Assembly: GCA_036396795.1 (NCBI GenBank)
Contig: DASWKF010000032.1
Span: forward strand, 1-64,000
Source: JAHEEM01 sp036396795
GTDB lineage: Bacteria > Pseudomonadota > Gammaproteobacteria > Steroidobacterales > Rariloculaceae
DNA length: 64,000 nucleotides
Direction: 5' to 3'
The translations under genes were made by a program, and so were the position numbers. Positions 42,906 to 51,274 of the stretch are shown here, piece after piece (the stretch's first letter is position 1; every line of letters starts with the position of its first letter). The notes under the pieces are model-generated. The model saw only the letters and a program-made list of their open reading frames with translations. It had not been told where the DNA came from and ran no database searches.

Positions 42906-44597
42906 TCAAGGAGCGGAGAACCGCGGCTCGCCGATGCCGCGCGGATCGGCGGCGGCATCGACCGTGCCGCTGGCGAAGTCCCAGGTGACCACTTGCATGT
43001 TGCCGAAAGCCCGGCCGACTTCGCTCAAGGAGTGACCCATCGCCCGCAAGCGGTCGACGTCCGCTTCATCGAGAGCGTCGCCCTCGAAGTAGATCTCGTC
43101 GGGGAAATACTGGTGATGGATCCTCGGCAGGGCGGTCATCGAGACCGCGTCGGCGCCGTCCATCCAGGCGAGACCGGCGAGCAGCACCATGGTGATGATG
43201 CGGCTCCCGCCAGGCGTGCCGAGCAGAGCCATGCCGTTGTCGCCGATGAGGATCGTCGGTGTCATGCTCGAGAGCATCCGTTTACCCGGCGCGATCGCGT
43301 TGGCCTCCGAGCCGAGCAGTTGATAGCCGTTCGGCACGCCCGGCTTGACGGAGAAATCGTCCATCTCGTCGTTGAGAAGCACGCCGGTGCCGGCGGGCAT
43401 GTAGCCGCTGCCGAAAGAGAAATTGATGGACTGCGTCGCCGCCACCGCGTTGCCCTCGGCATCGAGCACCGAAAAGTGACTGGTCTGATCGCCGCCGGCC
43501 GGGCCCGACGGAAGAAAGCCGGGCAGATCCAGACTCGGCGTGGCGCGCTCGGGGTGTATGGAGATGCGCTGACCGGCGGCGTAGTACGGATGAATCAAGC
43601 GCTCCACCGGAACGTCGACGAAATCCGGATCGCCTAGGAACTCGGCGCGGTCGCGATGGGCGCGGCGCATGACCTCGGCGAGCAGGTGAACGCGCGCCGC
43701 ATCGTCGAGCGCGCTCAGGTCATAGCCCGCGAGCATGTTGAGCATGTTGAGCAGCGCCACGCCGCCGGACGATGGCGGCGCCGCCGTGACGACTCGAACG
43801 CTGCGGTAATGCCCGACGAGCGGCTGTCGCTCGACGACCTCGTAAGCGGAGAGATCCTCGAGCGCCCAAATCCCGCCGCCGGCGCGCACGCCCGCGACGA
43901 GCTTTTGCGCCACCGGGCCCTCGTAGAATCCGCTGAAGCCCCCGCGCGCGAGGCTTTCGAGGGTCGCCGCAAGCTCGGGCTGAAGCACCAGGTCGCCTTC
44001 GCGCGGCAGCGCGCCCTCCGGCATCAGCGTTTCCCTGGCGGCGGCATTCATCACATCCGAGCGTCGCTCGAGCCGCGCAATGTACTCCGAATCGGCGGGG
44101 AAGCCCTCGCGGGCATGGCGAATCGCCGGCGCCAGCGAGTCCGCCAACGCGAGCTCGCCGAAGTGCTCGGCGAGATACGCAAGACCGGCCGGAAGCCCGG
44201 GAATGCCGGCGGACAGCGCGCCGTCGACGGACGCCCCCGGTACCGGCTCGCCCGCGGCGTCGAGATACATGTCGCGGCTCGCGGCGAGGGGCGCCGTCTC
44301 GCGCGCGTCGATCATGACCTCGAAATCGTCGGCGGCGCGCCGCAACAGAAAAAACCCGCCGCCGCCTATCCCCGAGCCGTAGGGCTCGACGACGCCGAGC
44401 GCCGCCGCGACCGCGATTGCGGCATCGAAAGCGTTGCCGCCCCGTTGCAGCACTTCGATGCCCGCGGCGCTCGCAAGCGGGTGCGCGCTGGCGACAGCGG
44501 CTCGCTGCGGGGCCGTTTGCGCCGCGGCGACGTGCCCGAGAATGAGCAGCGTCGCGACCGCCAACCCGCGCCATGGGATCGGCCGGATCCGGCTCAT
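42906..44597 (-). CDS. ggt: Gamma-glutamyltranspeptidase (exported)
   Basis: This 563-residue precursor has a signal peptide (LAVATLLILGHVAAAQ). Autocleavage before Thr372 in GGDQTSHFSVLD gives the small subunit with its N-terminal nucleophile; the residue after it is Ser instead of the commoner Thr. GGNAFDAAIAVAAALGVVEP and SGIGGGGF (~53-82) are conserved large-subunit segments, and GMALLGTPGGSRI the late glycine-rich motif. It transfers or hydrolyses gamma-glutamyl groups of glutathione in the periplasm. Its ATG overlaps the coaD stop by 4 bases. Confidence 0.95.
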   Translation of the reverse strand: MSRIRPIPWRGLAVATLLILGHVAAAQTAPQRAAVASAHPLASAAGIEVLQRGGNAFDAAIAVAAALGVVEPYGSGIGGGGFFLLRRAADDFEVMIDARETAPLAASRDMYLDAAGEPVPGASVDGALSAGIPGLPAGLAYLAEHFGELALADSLAPAIRHAREGFPADSEYIARLERRSDVMNAAARETLMPEGALPREGDLVLQPELAATLESLARGGFSGFYEGPVAQKLVAGVRAGGGIWALEDLSAYEVVERQPLVGHYRSVRVVTAAPPSSGGVALLNMLNMLAGYDLSALDDAARVHLLAEVMRRAHRDRAEFLGDPDFVDVPVERLIHPYYAAGQRISIHPERATPSLDLPGFLPSGPAGGDQTSHFSVLDAEGNAVAATQSINFSFGSGYMPAGTGVLLNDEMDDFSVKPGVPNGYQLLGSEANAIAPGKRMLSSMTPTILIGDNGMALLGTPGGSRIITMVLLAGLAWMDGADAVSMTALPRIHHQYFPDEIYFEGDALDEADVDRLRAMGHSLSEVGRAFGNMQVVTWDFASGTVDAAADPRGIGEPRFSAP

Positions 44598-45088
44598 CGT
44601 TTCGCTCCGAACTTAGCCCGCAGCGCGTCGGCCACCACCGGGTGCACGAAGGACGAGACGTCGCCGCCGAGCTCGGCGATTTCTCTGACCAGGCTCGACG
44701 AAACGAAGGTGTAGTGCTCCGTCGGCGTTAGAAAAACCGTTTCGATCTCGTCGGTAAGACGGCGGTTCATCGTCGCCAGTTGAAACTCATACTCGAAGTC
44801 GGACACGGCCCGCAAGCCTCTCAATATGATCTTGAGGCCGTTCTTCCGCGCGAAGTTCACGGTCAACCCGCCGTAGCCCGTGACGCTGACGCCGGGGACA
44901 TCGGCGAGAACCTTGGTCGCGAGATCCACGCGCTCGGCGAGGTTGAAGAGCGGCGATTTCCCCGGACTCTCCGCGATGGCGACCACGACCCGCTCGAATA
45001 AGGTCGCGGCGCGGCGCACGAGATCCTCGTGCCCGCGGGTCAGCGGGTTGAATGTGCCCGGATATACGGCGCCGGCCCGTTCGGTCAT
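44594..45088 (-). CDS. coaD: Phosphopantetheine adenylyltransferase
   Basis: This 164-residue protein makes dephospho-CoA from phosphopantetheine and ATP. The nucleotidyltransferase motif is YPGTFNPLTRGHEDLV (~9-24; T/HxGH type), with Asn where Asp is commoner (FDP). LIRGLR-like ILRGLRAVSDFEYEFQLA (~88-105) and TEHYTFVSSSLVREIA (~122-137) complete the signature. It is translationally coupled to ggt. rsmD lies 75 bases further downstream on the opposite side of a short gap, same strand. Confidence 0.95.
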   Translation of the reverse strand: MTERAGAVYPGTFNPLTRGHEDLVRRAATLFERVVVAIAESPGKSPLFNLAERVDLATKVLADVPGVSVTGYGGLTVNFARKNGLKIILRGLRAVSDFEYEFQLATMNRRLTDEIETVFLTPTEHYTFVSSSLVREIAELGGDVSSFVHPVVADALRAKFGAKR

Positions 45089-45163
45089 CGCTCTCTCTCT
45101 CGAATCTATCCAATCACATTCTAGAGCCTATCTCGCCGGCCCGCATGGCGCGAGCCGTCACGG

Positions 45164-45754
45164 TCAGGTCCGCTGTACGCGCAAAAGGCCGAAGACCACC
45201 TCTCCGGCCCGGCCGAGCTTCCACGTCCGGGCCCCGGGGAGCGCCGCGGCTTCCGCTTCGAACGGGTCGGTGACCCCCGGCCTGTGGGACCGTTCGACGT
45301 AAATCGCGGCCTCAGGCGACAGCCAAGGCGAAAGCAAGGACATTATGGGAGCCAGCGGCAACCGATAGGGCGCGTCCAGAAACACGATGTCGAAGCGCTC
45401 GCCGGCGCGGCGCTTCAACAAGGCGGATGCATCGCTCTGCAAGACTCGCGCATCGGCCTCGAGCACTTTCACGTGTCCGCGCAGCGCTTCGGCCAACACC
45501 GGGTCGCGTTCCACCAGCCACGCATCACGCGCGCCGCGCGACAGCGCTTCCAAGCCGAGGGCACCCGTTCCCGCGAACAGATCCAGGCAGCGCGCGCCGG
45601 TAAGCGAACCCGTCAACCAGTTGAACAGCGTTTCTCGTACTCTGTCCGGGGTCGGACGCACGTCCGTGCCCGGAGGGATCACGAGCCTGCGCCCCCGCCA
45701 CCGGCCTCCGATGATGCGCACCGCGTATCTGTATCCCGAGCCCTTCTTCTTCAT
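45164..45754 (-). CDS. rsmD: 16S rRNA (guanine966-N2)-methyltransferase
   Basis: This 196-residue protein methylates G966 of 16S rRNA. RIIGGRWRGRRLVIP (~13-27), RPTPDRVRETLFNWL (~33-47) and the SAM motif CLDLFAGTGALGLEALSRGA (~56-75) are typical. The catalytic motif, normally DPPY/F, reads DAPY here. ATG 45754 gives the family length; the longer frame begins with TTG. It is upstream of coaD and divergent from ftsY, a standard gammaproteobacterial layout. Confidence 0.93.
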   Translation of the reverse strand: MKKKGSGYRYAVRIIGGRWRGRRLVIPPGTDVRPTPDRVRETLFNWLTGSLTGARCLDLFAGTGALGLEALSRGARDAWLVERDPVLAEALRGHVKVLEADARVLQSDASALLKRRAGERFDIVFLDAPYRLPLAPIMSLLSPWLSPEAAIYVERSHRPGVTDPFEAEAAALPGARTWKLGRAGEVVFGLLRVQRT

Positions 45755-45846
45755 CCCGTTCGCGTTGAGGAGACCGAGGCGCAGAGTATAATTCCCCAAC
45801 CGGCGGCGCCGGATCGCGTCCGCAGCTTTCGTGCCCAATCCCAAGC

Positions 45847-46779
45847 ATGATTCTTCCGAAGCAGCGAAGTCGCTTTGTCGACAAACTTCGATCCCGTCTC
45901 AATCACGGGAAGGCCTGGCTCGCCCAAAGCCTGGCCGGGATCCGCGGCAAGCCCTGGGATGAGGACACGCTCGACGACTTGGAGACTCGGCTGCTTACCG
46001 CCGACGTCGGCGTGGACGCGACGGAGTGGCTCTTGAGTCGCCTGCGCGCCCTGCGCCTCGAGCAGCCGCAGTTGGACGCGGCGCAGTCCTTGGAGCTTGC
46101 GATGCTCGAGTTGCTGGAGCCGCTCGAGCAGGCGCTCGAGATTCCCGAGCAGCCGCGTCCGTTCGTGATCCTCACGGTCGGCGTCAACGGAACCGGGAAG
46201 ACCACCACGATCGGCAAGCTCGCGAGCCGCTGGTCGGCCGCCGGCCTATCGGTGGTCCTCGCCGCCGGAGACACTTTTCGCGCCGCGGCCGTCGAGCAGC
46301 TCGGCGAGTGGGCGCGGCGGACGAATGCCTCGCTCATCTCGCAGCAGTCCGGCGCGGATCCCGCCGCCGTGATCTTCGACGCTGTCAACGCGGCTCGCAG
46401 CCGCGGCGCCGACGTCGTGATCGCCGACACGGCCGGCCGCCTGCACACCGCCGGCGGTCTCATGGACGAGCTCCGCAAGATCAAGCGCGTGCTCTCGCGT
46501 ATCGATCCCGCCACGCCGCACGAAACGCTACTCGTGCTCGACGCGAGCCAGGGGCAGAATGCGCTGACGCAAGCGCTCGAGTTCGATCGGGCGTTGAAAA
46601 TATCCGGACTCGTCATCACCAAGCTCGACGGCACGGCAAAGGGCGGTATTCTGCTTGCGGTCGCAAGGCAGCTCCGAACTCCGGTACGATTCGTGGGTGT
46701 CGGCGAGCAAGTAGAGGATCTGATCCCCTTCAAGGCGCGCGAGTTCGTCGCCGCCTTGATTCAGGACCCCGCAACGTGA
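45847..46779 (+). CDS. ftsY: Signal recognition particle receptor FtsY
   Basis: This 310-residue NG-domain GTPase docks SRP-ribosome complexes at the membrane. G-motifs: VGVNGTGKTTTIGKLAS (~ residues 113-129), GDTFRAAAVEQL, DVVIADTAGRL (~193) and ITKLDGTAKGG (~258). It lacks the long acidic A domain of E. coli FtsY, retaining only a short basic N-terminal helix. Its stop overlaps the ftsE GTG start (GTGA). Confidence 0.96.
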   Translation: MILPKQRSRFVDKLRSRLNHGKAWLAQSLAGIRGKPWDEDTLDDLETRLLTADVGVDATEWLLSRLRALRLEQPQLDAAQSLELAMLELLEPLEQALEIPEQPRPFVILTVGVNGTGKTTTIGKLASRWSAAGLSVVLAAGDTFRAAAVEQLGEWARRTNASLISQQSGADPAAVIFDAVNAARSRGADVVIADTAGRLHTAGGLMDELRKIKRVLSRIDPATPHETLLVLDASQGQNALTQALEFDRALKISGLVITKLDGTAKGGILLAVARQLRTPVRFVGVGEQVEDLIPFKAREFVAALIQDPAT

Positions 46780-47441
46780 TTCGCTTCGAGAGCGTCTACA
46801 AGCGCTATCCCAACGGCCGTGACGCGCTCACGTCCGTCAGCTACCGATTGGAGAAAGGTGAGATGGCATTTCTCACCGGCCCGTCGGGCGCGGGCAAGAG
46901 CACGCTGCTGAAGCTCGTCGCGCTTATCGAACGTCCGAGTCGCGGCACGGTGCTCGTGAACAATCAGAATACCTCGCGCATCAGCAGGCGTCAGATTCCG
47001 CACTTTCGCCGCCGCGTGGGGGTGGTCTTCCAGGATCACAAATTGCTGAACGACAGGACTATCTTCGACAATGTCGCTCTGCCCCTCGTAATCGCAGCGC
47101 ACCGGCGGCGTGAGATCGAGCGGCGCGTGCGCGCCGCTCTCGACCAGGTCGGCTTGCTGGGCCGAGAGTATCAGTCGCCCCTGACGCTGTCGGCCGGTGA
47201 GCAACAGCGCGTCGGCATCGCGCGGGCCGTGGCGAGCCGGCCCGAGGTCGTCATCGCCGACGAGCCTACCGGAAATCTCGACCCCGAGCTTTCCCTCGAG
47301 ATCATGCGGCTCTTCGAGCGCTTCAATGAAGTCGGCGTTACGGTTCTGATCGCGACTCACGACCTCGAGCTCATCGACCACCTCGGTCATCGACGACTCC
47401 GCCTCGAAGGCGGCAAGCTTACAGAGGACGCGGATGCTTAG
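46776..47441 (+). CDS. ftsE: Cell-division ATP-binding protein FtsE
   Basis: This 221-residue ABC ATPase works with FtsX to activate septal peptidoglycan hydrolases. Walker A is GPSGAGKSTLLKLV (~36-49), the Q-loop VVFQDHKLL, the signature LSAGEQQRVGIARA (~140-153) with Glu in place of Gln, and Walker B VVIADEPTGNLD. It starts with GTG 46776, overlapping ftsY by 4 bases, and overlaps ftsX by 8 bases at the 3' end. The frame is open far upstream, but family sequence begins at this GTG. Confidence 0.96.
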   Translation: MIRFESVYKRYPNGRDALTSVSYRLEKGEMAFLTGPSGAGKSTLLKLVALIERPSRGTVLVNNQNTSRISRRQIPHFRRRVGVVFQDHKLLNDRTIFDNVALPLVIAAHRRREIERRVRAALDQVGLLGREYQSPLTLSAGEQQRVGIARAVASRPEVVIADEPTGNLDPELSLEIMRLFERFNEVGVTVLIATHDLELIDHLGHRRLRLEGGKLTEDADA

Positions 47442-48363
47442 CACGATGATGCCGCGCCTCACTCATTACCTGTCCTTGCACGCCCAGAACCTGCTGGGCT
47501 CTTTCGGAAGACTCGCGCGTCAACCCGTCGGCAGCCTGATGACGGTGATCGTCATCGCCATCGCGCTTGCATTGCCCGCGGGCTTGCGCGTGTTGTTGAA
47601 CAACTTCGAAGCGCTCAGCGGATCCTGGGAGGGCGCGATCGACTTCACCGTATATCTGAAACTGAATGTCGACGAGCAACGCGCGGAAGCGCTCGCCGGC
47701 GAGATCGAGTCGCGCGACAGCGTGAGCCGGGTCGTGCTCGTGCCGCGTGATCAAGCGCTCGAGGAATTCAAGAGCTATTCCGGTTTCGGCGACGCGCTCG
47801 ATGCCTTGGATCAGAACCCGCTGCCGCATGCGTTGATAGTACGCCCGGCCGAGGGTAGCGCCACGGTCGAGGCGCTTGCAAACGAGCTGTCGGCGCTCGA
47901 GGAAACCGAGCTGGTGCAGCTGGACACCGCCTGGGTGGAGCGGCTCCGGGGTATCCTCGCGCTCGTCGCACGCATCGTCGACGTCGCATCGGTGCTGCTC
48001 GGCGTTGCTGTCATTCTCGTCATCGGGAACACGATCCGACTCGAGATCAACAACCGGCGCACGGAGATCGAGGTCGTCAAGCTCGTCGGCGGCAGTGACG
48101 CCTTCATTCGCCGGCCGTTCCTGTACATGGGCCTGTGCTATGGCCTTAGCGGCGGTCTGGTGGCGATACTCACGATCTCGCTGAGCTTGCTGCTGTTTCG
48201 CTCCCCGGTAGAGTCCCTCGCAGGCCTTTACGGCTCGACCTTCGCCGTCCGGGGCTTGCAGCTGAATCAGGCGTTGCTGCTTGCGGGAACGGGCGCGTTT
48301 CTCGGTTGGGCGGGCGCAGGACTTGCGACGGCGCGCCATCTTCGGGCCATAGAGCCGACGTAA
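47434..48363 (+). CDS. ftsX: Cell-division membrane protein FtsX
   Basis: This 309-residue protein has four membrane helices (~37-57, ~185-205, ~230-255, ~285-300) and a periplasmic loop between the first two (~60-170) that would contact EnvC-type activators. The DYFTVYLK-like segment IDFTVYLKLN and RTEIEVVKLVGGSDAFIRRP (~210-229) are characteristic. It overlaps ftsE by 8 bases and completes the ftsYEX operon ahead of rpoH. Confidence 0.95.
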   Translation: MLSTMMPRLTHYLSLHAQNLLGSFGRLARQPVGSLMTVIVIAIALALPAGLRVLLNNFEALSGSWEGAIDFTVYLKLNVDEQRAEALAGEIESRDSVSRVVLVPRDQALEEFKSYSGFGDALDALDQNPLPHALIVRPAEGSATVEALANELSALEETELVQLDTAWVERLRGILALVARIVDVASVLLGVAVILVIGNTIRLEINNRRTEIEVVKLVGGSDAFIRRPFLYMGLCYGLSGGLVAILTISLSLLLFRSPVESLAGLYGSTFAVRGLQLNQALLLAGTGAFLGWAGAGLATARHLRAIEPT

Positions 48364-48381
48364 GTCCATGATTTGACATCG

Positions 48382-48413
48382 GCCCGAGCCTCATCCACGC
48401 GAGGAACTCGGGC
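48382..48413 (+). terminator. Strong hairpin between ftsX and rpoH
   Basis: GCCCGAG-CCTC and GAGG-AA-CTCGGGC form an 11-bp stem with a 2-base bulge and 8-base loop, 19 bases after the ftsX stop. There is no T-run, so it could be a weak ftsX terminator or an mRNA structure. A TTGACA at 48373-48378 lies just before it. Confidence 0.45.
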
Positions 48414-48418
48414 GCCGC

Positions 48419-48445
48419 TTAGCACTCTAAGACGCAGAGTGCTAA
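48419..48445 (+). promoter_or_regulatory. CIRCE operator (HrcA binding site) upstream of rpoH
   Basis: TTAGCACTC, nine bases, then GAGTGCTAA: a perfect match to the CIRCE consensus bound by the heat-sensitive repressor HrcA. It overlaps a plausible sigma-70 promoter (TTAGCA at 48419, 18-base gap, TAAAAT at 48443-48448) and lies 29 bases before the rpoH start codon. Confidence 0.92.
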
Positions 48446-48474
48446 AATCCGGCTCATAAAGGAGGTGTTACCAC

Positions 48475-49338
48475 GTGACAGCAGGCGCCATCGTTCTCCG
48501 AGATCGTGAACTGATGCTCAACGGCCCGGTCGGAAGTCTGGAGCACTACATCCAGGCCATCTCGGCCATTCCGCTATTGGGGCCCGAGGAAGAGTTCGAG
48601 CTCGCGACCAGGCTTCGAGAAACCGACGACCTCGACGCCGCCCAGCTGCTCGTCCTCGCGCATCTACGGTTCGTCGTTCATATCGCCCGCAGCTATGCCG
48701 GATACGGGCTGCAGCTCGCCGACCTCATTCAGGAAGGCAACATCGGCTTGATGAAGGCCGTGCGCCGCTTCGATCCGACGGTCGGAGTTCGCCTCGTTTC
48801 CTTCGCGGTCCACTGGATACGCGCCGAGATCCACGAGTATGTCCTCAGGAATTGGCGTCTCGTCAAGGTTGCGACGACCAAGGCACAACGAAAACTGTTC
48901 TTCAATCTGCGTAAAGCCAAGAAGCATCTGGGCTGGCTCACGAAGGACGAGACGGAGGCCGTCGCCAAAGATCTCGGCGTCACCACGAGAGAAGTCACGG
49001 AGATGGAACGCCGGCTCTATGGGCACGACGTTTCCTTCGAGCCCGATCCTGACGACGACGAGAGCTACGCGCCGATCGCCTATCTGCCCAGCCCGGGCGC
49101 CGATCCCGCGGAGCTCGTCGAATCCGCGGATTGGGAGTCCGACGCTCATGATCGCTTGGGCAACGCATTGGACGAGCTCGATGAGCGCAGCCGGAGCATC
49201 GTCAAGCGTCGCTGGCTCGGAGAGAAGAAGGCGACGCTGCATGAATTGGCCGCGGAGTATCAAATCTCGGCGGAGCGCATTCGGCAGATCGAGGCGAATG
49301 CGATGACCAAGCTCAAGGGCTACATGAGCCCTGGCTGA
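48475..49338 (+). CDS. rpoH: Heat-shock sigma factor sigma-32
   Basis: This 287-residue sigma-70-family protein has region 2 with LAHLRFVVHIARSYAGYG and LADLIQEGNIGLMKAV (~60-95), VRLVSFAVHWIRAEIHEYVL, and the RpoH box QRKLFFNLRKAK (~137-148), which separates it from other sigmas. Region 4 (TLHELAAEYQISAERIRQIE) is at ~255-274. GTG 48475 has a strong AGGAGGTG 9 bases upstream. A CIRCE operator covers the promoter, so HrcA probably represses transcription. It follows ftsYEX, the classic neighbourhood. Confidence 0.96.
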   Translation: MTAGAIVLRDRELMLNGPVGSLEHYIQAISAIPLLGPEEEFELATRLRETDDLDAAQLLVLAHLRFVVHIARSYAGYGLQLADLIQEGNIGLMKAVRRFDPTVGVRLVSFAVHWIRAEIHEYVLRNWRLVKVATTKAQRKLFFNLRKAKKHLGWLTKDETEAVAKDLGVTTREVTEMERRLYGHDVSFEPDPDDDESYAPIAYLPSPGADPAELVESADWESDAHDRLGNALDELDERSRSIVKRRWLGEKKATLHELAAEYQISAERIRQIEANAMTKLKGYMSPG

Positions 49339-49346
49339 CCAAAACC

Positions 49347-49380
49347 ACGGTTCCGCGGAGTGTCGCTCCGCGGGAACCGT
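49347..49380. terminator. Bidirectional terminator between rpoH and the OmpA-like gene
   Basis: ACGGTTCC-GCGGAG pairs with CTCCGCGGGAACCGT across a 5-base loop (one bulged base), a 14-bp stem. It lies 9 bases after the rpoH stop and 17 bases after the stop of the convergent gene. On the minus strand it is followed by GGTTTTGG. Confidence 0.7.
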
Positions 49381-49396
49381 TCCCGAATACCCCGTC

Positions 49397-50077
49397 TCAG
49401 CCCAGCGTCAGCGGCACCAATGTCAGCTCGACCCGTCGGTTGAGCTGCCGGCCGGTGTCCGTCGCATTGTCGGCGACCGGGCGCGCCTCGCCCATGCCGA
49501 CTTCGATAATCCGATCCGGCAAGACCTGGCGTGATCTCAGATAAGCCGATACGCTCGCCGCGCGGCGCTCCGACAGGCTTTGATTGTAAGCATCCGACCC
49601 CGTGCTATCCGTATGTCCCGCGACCTCGACGACGGTCTGCTGAAACTCGTTGAGCACCAGTCCGACGGAGTCGAGCACCGAGAAGAAACCGGCGTTGAGA
49701 TCCGCGCTGTTGGTTGCAAACGTGACGTTCCCCGGCATGTTGAGCGTAATGTTGTCACCGATGCGCGTGACGCTGACTCCGGTGCCTTCGAGCTGCGCGC
49801 GCAGCCTCGCTTCCTGCCGGTCCTGATAGGCACCGACCGCGCCGCCGGCGATCGCGCCGAGCCCGGCGCCGACGAGCGCTCTCTTCTTCCGCTCCATGGA
49901 GCTGTCGCCGGTGATCAGACCGGCCACGGCGCCTGAAACGGCGCCGATGATGGCGCCACGCTGGGCGCGCGCCGTCTGCTCTTCACGGGTATAAGGGTCC
50001 AGAGTCGTGCAGGCGCAGACCGTCAGCGAGGCCAAGCAGATCAGGCCGATTCCGTTCCGAAAAACCTGGGTTGTCAT
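49397..50077 (-). CDS. OmpA-family lipoprotein with glycine-zipper segment
   Basis: This 226-residue protein has a lipoprotein-like signal (LICLASLTVCACTT; lipid Cys ~23). Two glycine-rich hydrophobic stretches (GAIIGAVSGAVAGLITG ~40-56; ALVGAGLGAIAGGAVGAY ~67-84) form a glycine zipper. A C-terminal OmpA domain (~100-215) carries VEVAGHTDSTGSDAYNQSLS and RRAASVSAYL, which bind peptidoglycan. It should tether the outer membrane to the cell wall. AAGGAG precedes ATG 50077. Confidence 0.9.
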   Translation of the reverse strand: MTTQVFRNGIGLICLASLTVCACTTLDPYTREEQTARAQRGAIIGAVSGAVAGLITGDSSMERKKRALVGAGLGAIAGGAVGAYQDRQEARLRAQLEGTGVSVTRIGDNITLNMPGNVTFATNSADLNAGFFSVLDSVGLVLNEFQQTVVEVAGHTDSTGSDAYNQSLSERRAASVSAYLRSRQVLPDRIIEVGMGEARPVADNATDTGRQLNRRVELTLVPLTLG

Positions 50078-50195
50078 GTCGCCGCTCCTTGCGTGCAAGT
50101 GGGTTGATCACCCCGATATCATGCCAATGATATGCTGAACGGAACGTGACGCAGCGCAGAATGTGGCTAGGTGGACGGACCATGCCTGAGCCGGC

Positions 50196-50663
50196 ATGAA
50201 AATCGCCGACCAATGGTTGAACGAGTATTCCCGCGATTACGGGCAGCATACGCACAAGCTGATGCCCTGGATCTCGATTCCGGCGGTTGTCGTGAGCCTG
50301 GTCGGCTTGCTGTGGTCGCTGCCGGTCCCCGAGGCGTTTCGCGAAGCCACGCCGGCGCTCAACTGGGGAACCGTGTTCCTGATGGCTGCCGTCGTCTACT
50401 ACTTCATTATCTCGATCAGCCTGGGCTTTGGCAGCCTGCCGTTCGTCATCTTCGTCGTCGCAGTGGTTGCCTGGGCGGATCAGCTCAGCGTGCCTCTCTG
50501 GCTGATGTCCTCGATCCTTTTCATCCTCGCCTGGGGCGCTCAACTCGCCGGGCAATGGCGCACGGGTCGGCCCACCTGCATCTTCCACAATTTGCAGTTG
50601 CTGATGATCGGGCCGCTATGGCTATTGGCGTGCCTGTACCGGCGCCTGAAGATTCCCTACTGA
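50196..50663 (+). CDS. DUF962/Mpo1-like membrane protein
   Basis: This 155-residue protein has about four membrane helices and family features: QHTHKLMPWISIPAVVVSLVG (~18-38), AWGAQLAGQW (~124) and LLMIGPLWLLACLYRRL near the end. The yeast relative Mpo1 is a dioxygenase that alpha-oxidises 2-hydroxy fatty acids, with His residues binding iron. Conserved His at HTHK, but fewer other His than in Mpo1, so activity is uncertain. It precedes the Nudix gene by 22 bases. Confidence 0.8.
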   Translation: MKIADQWLNEYSRDYGQHTHKLMPWISIPAVVVSLVGLLWSLPVPEAFREATPALNWGTVFLMAAVVYYFIISISLGFGSLPFVIFVVAVVAWADQLSVPLWLMSSILFILAWGAQLAGQWRTGRPTCIFHNLQLLMIGPLWLLACLYRRLKIPY

Positions 50664-50685
50664 CGAAGGCTGATTTCAGATCCTC

Positions 50686-51243
50686 ATGGACGACCCGAAA
50701 CAATCATGGCAAACACTGTCGATAGAGAACGTGTATGAGAACGCGTGGATCCGTGTCGAGAAGCACCGGGTCATAAATCCTTCCGGGCACCCCGGCATCT
50801 ACGGCAAAGTCTGCTTCAAGAGCCGGGCCGTTGGCATTTTGCCGCTCGACGAGCGGCAAAATCTCTATCTGGTCGGGCAGCATCGTTACACGCTCGGCGA
50901 ATACTCCTGGGAGCTGCCCATGGGAGGAGCCTCCTCGGAGGAATCCGCGCTGGGCGCCGCCAAGCGCGAGCTCAAGGAGGAAACCGGCATCACCGCAAAT
51001 CAGTGGACCGAACTCATGAGCTTGCACACGTCGAACTCCGTCACCGACGAGATCGGCATCGTCTACCTGGCGCGTGAGCTTCAGATCGGCGAGCCGCAAT
51101 TCGAAGAAACGGAGGTGCTGGCCCTGCGCAAGCTTTCTCTGGAAGAGGCTTACGAATGGGTCATGCAAGGACGAATCACAGACGCCATTTCGGTGGCCGG
51201 AATTCTTCGTCTCTGGATCGAGCGCGACCGCCTGCGCGGCTGA
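50686..51243 (+). CDS. Nudix hydrolase, ADP-ribose pyrophosphatase type
   Basis: This 185-residue protein has a complete Nudix box (GX5EX7REUXEEXGU) at ~ residues 84-106, with RELKEETG carrying the metal-binding glutamates. SWELPMGG before it and SLHTSNSVTDEIGIVYLA after it resemble ADP-sugar/ADP-ribose hydrolases. It would clear ADP-ribose-like metabolites. It may be co-transcribed with the DUF962 gene upstream and the response regulator 31 bases downstream. Confidence 0.88.
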   Translation: MDDPKQSWQTLSIENVYENAWIRVEKHRVINPSGHPGIYGKVCFKSRAVGILPLDERQNLYLVGQHRYTLGEYSWELPMGGASSEESALGAAKRELKEETGITANQWTELMSLHTSNSVTDEIGIVYLARELQIGEPQFEETEVLALRKLSLEEAYEWVMQGRITDAISVAGILRLWIERDRLRG

Positions 51244-51274
51244 CCCAACACGAGATGATCCGAGACTTCGAGCA

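Noticed and set aside
47419..48369. 316-codon minus-strand frame opposite ftsX
   Set aside because: Antisense of a well-supported ftsX gene with no independent family sequence.
48449..48480. RNA thermometer at the rpoH start
   Set aside because: The strong AGGAGGTG is not convincingly paired by nearby sequence. The only local pairing is 3 bp. CIRCE gives a better explanation for heat control.
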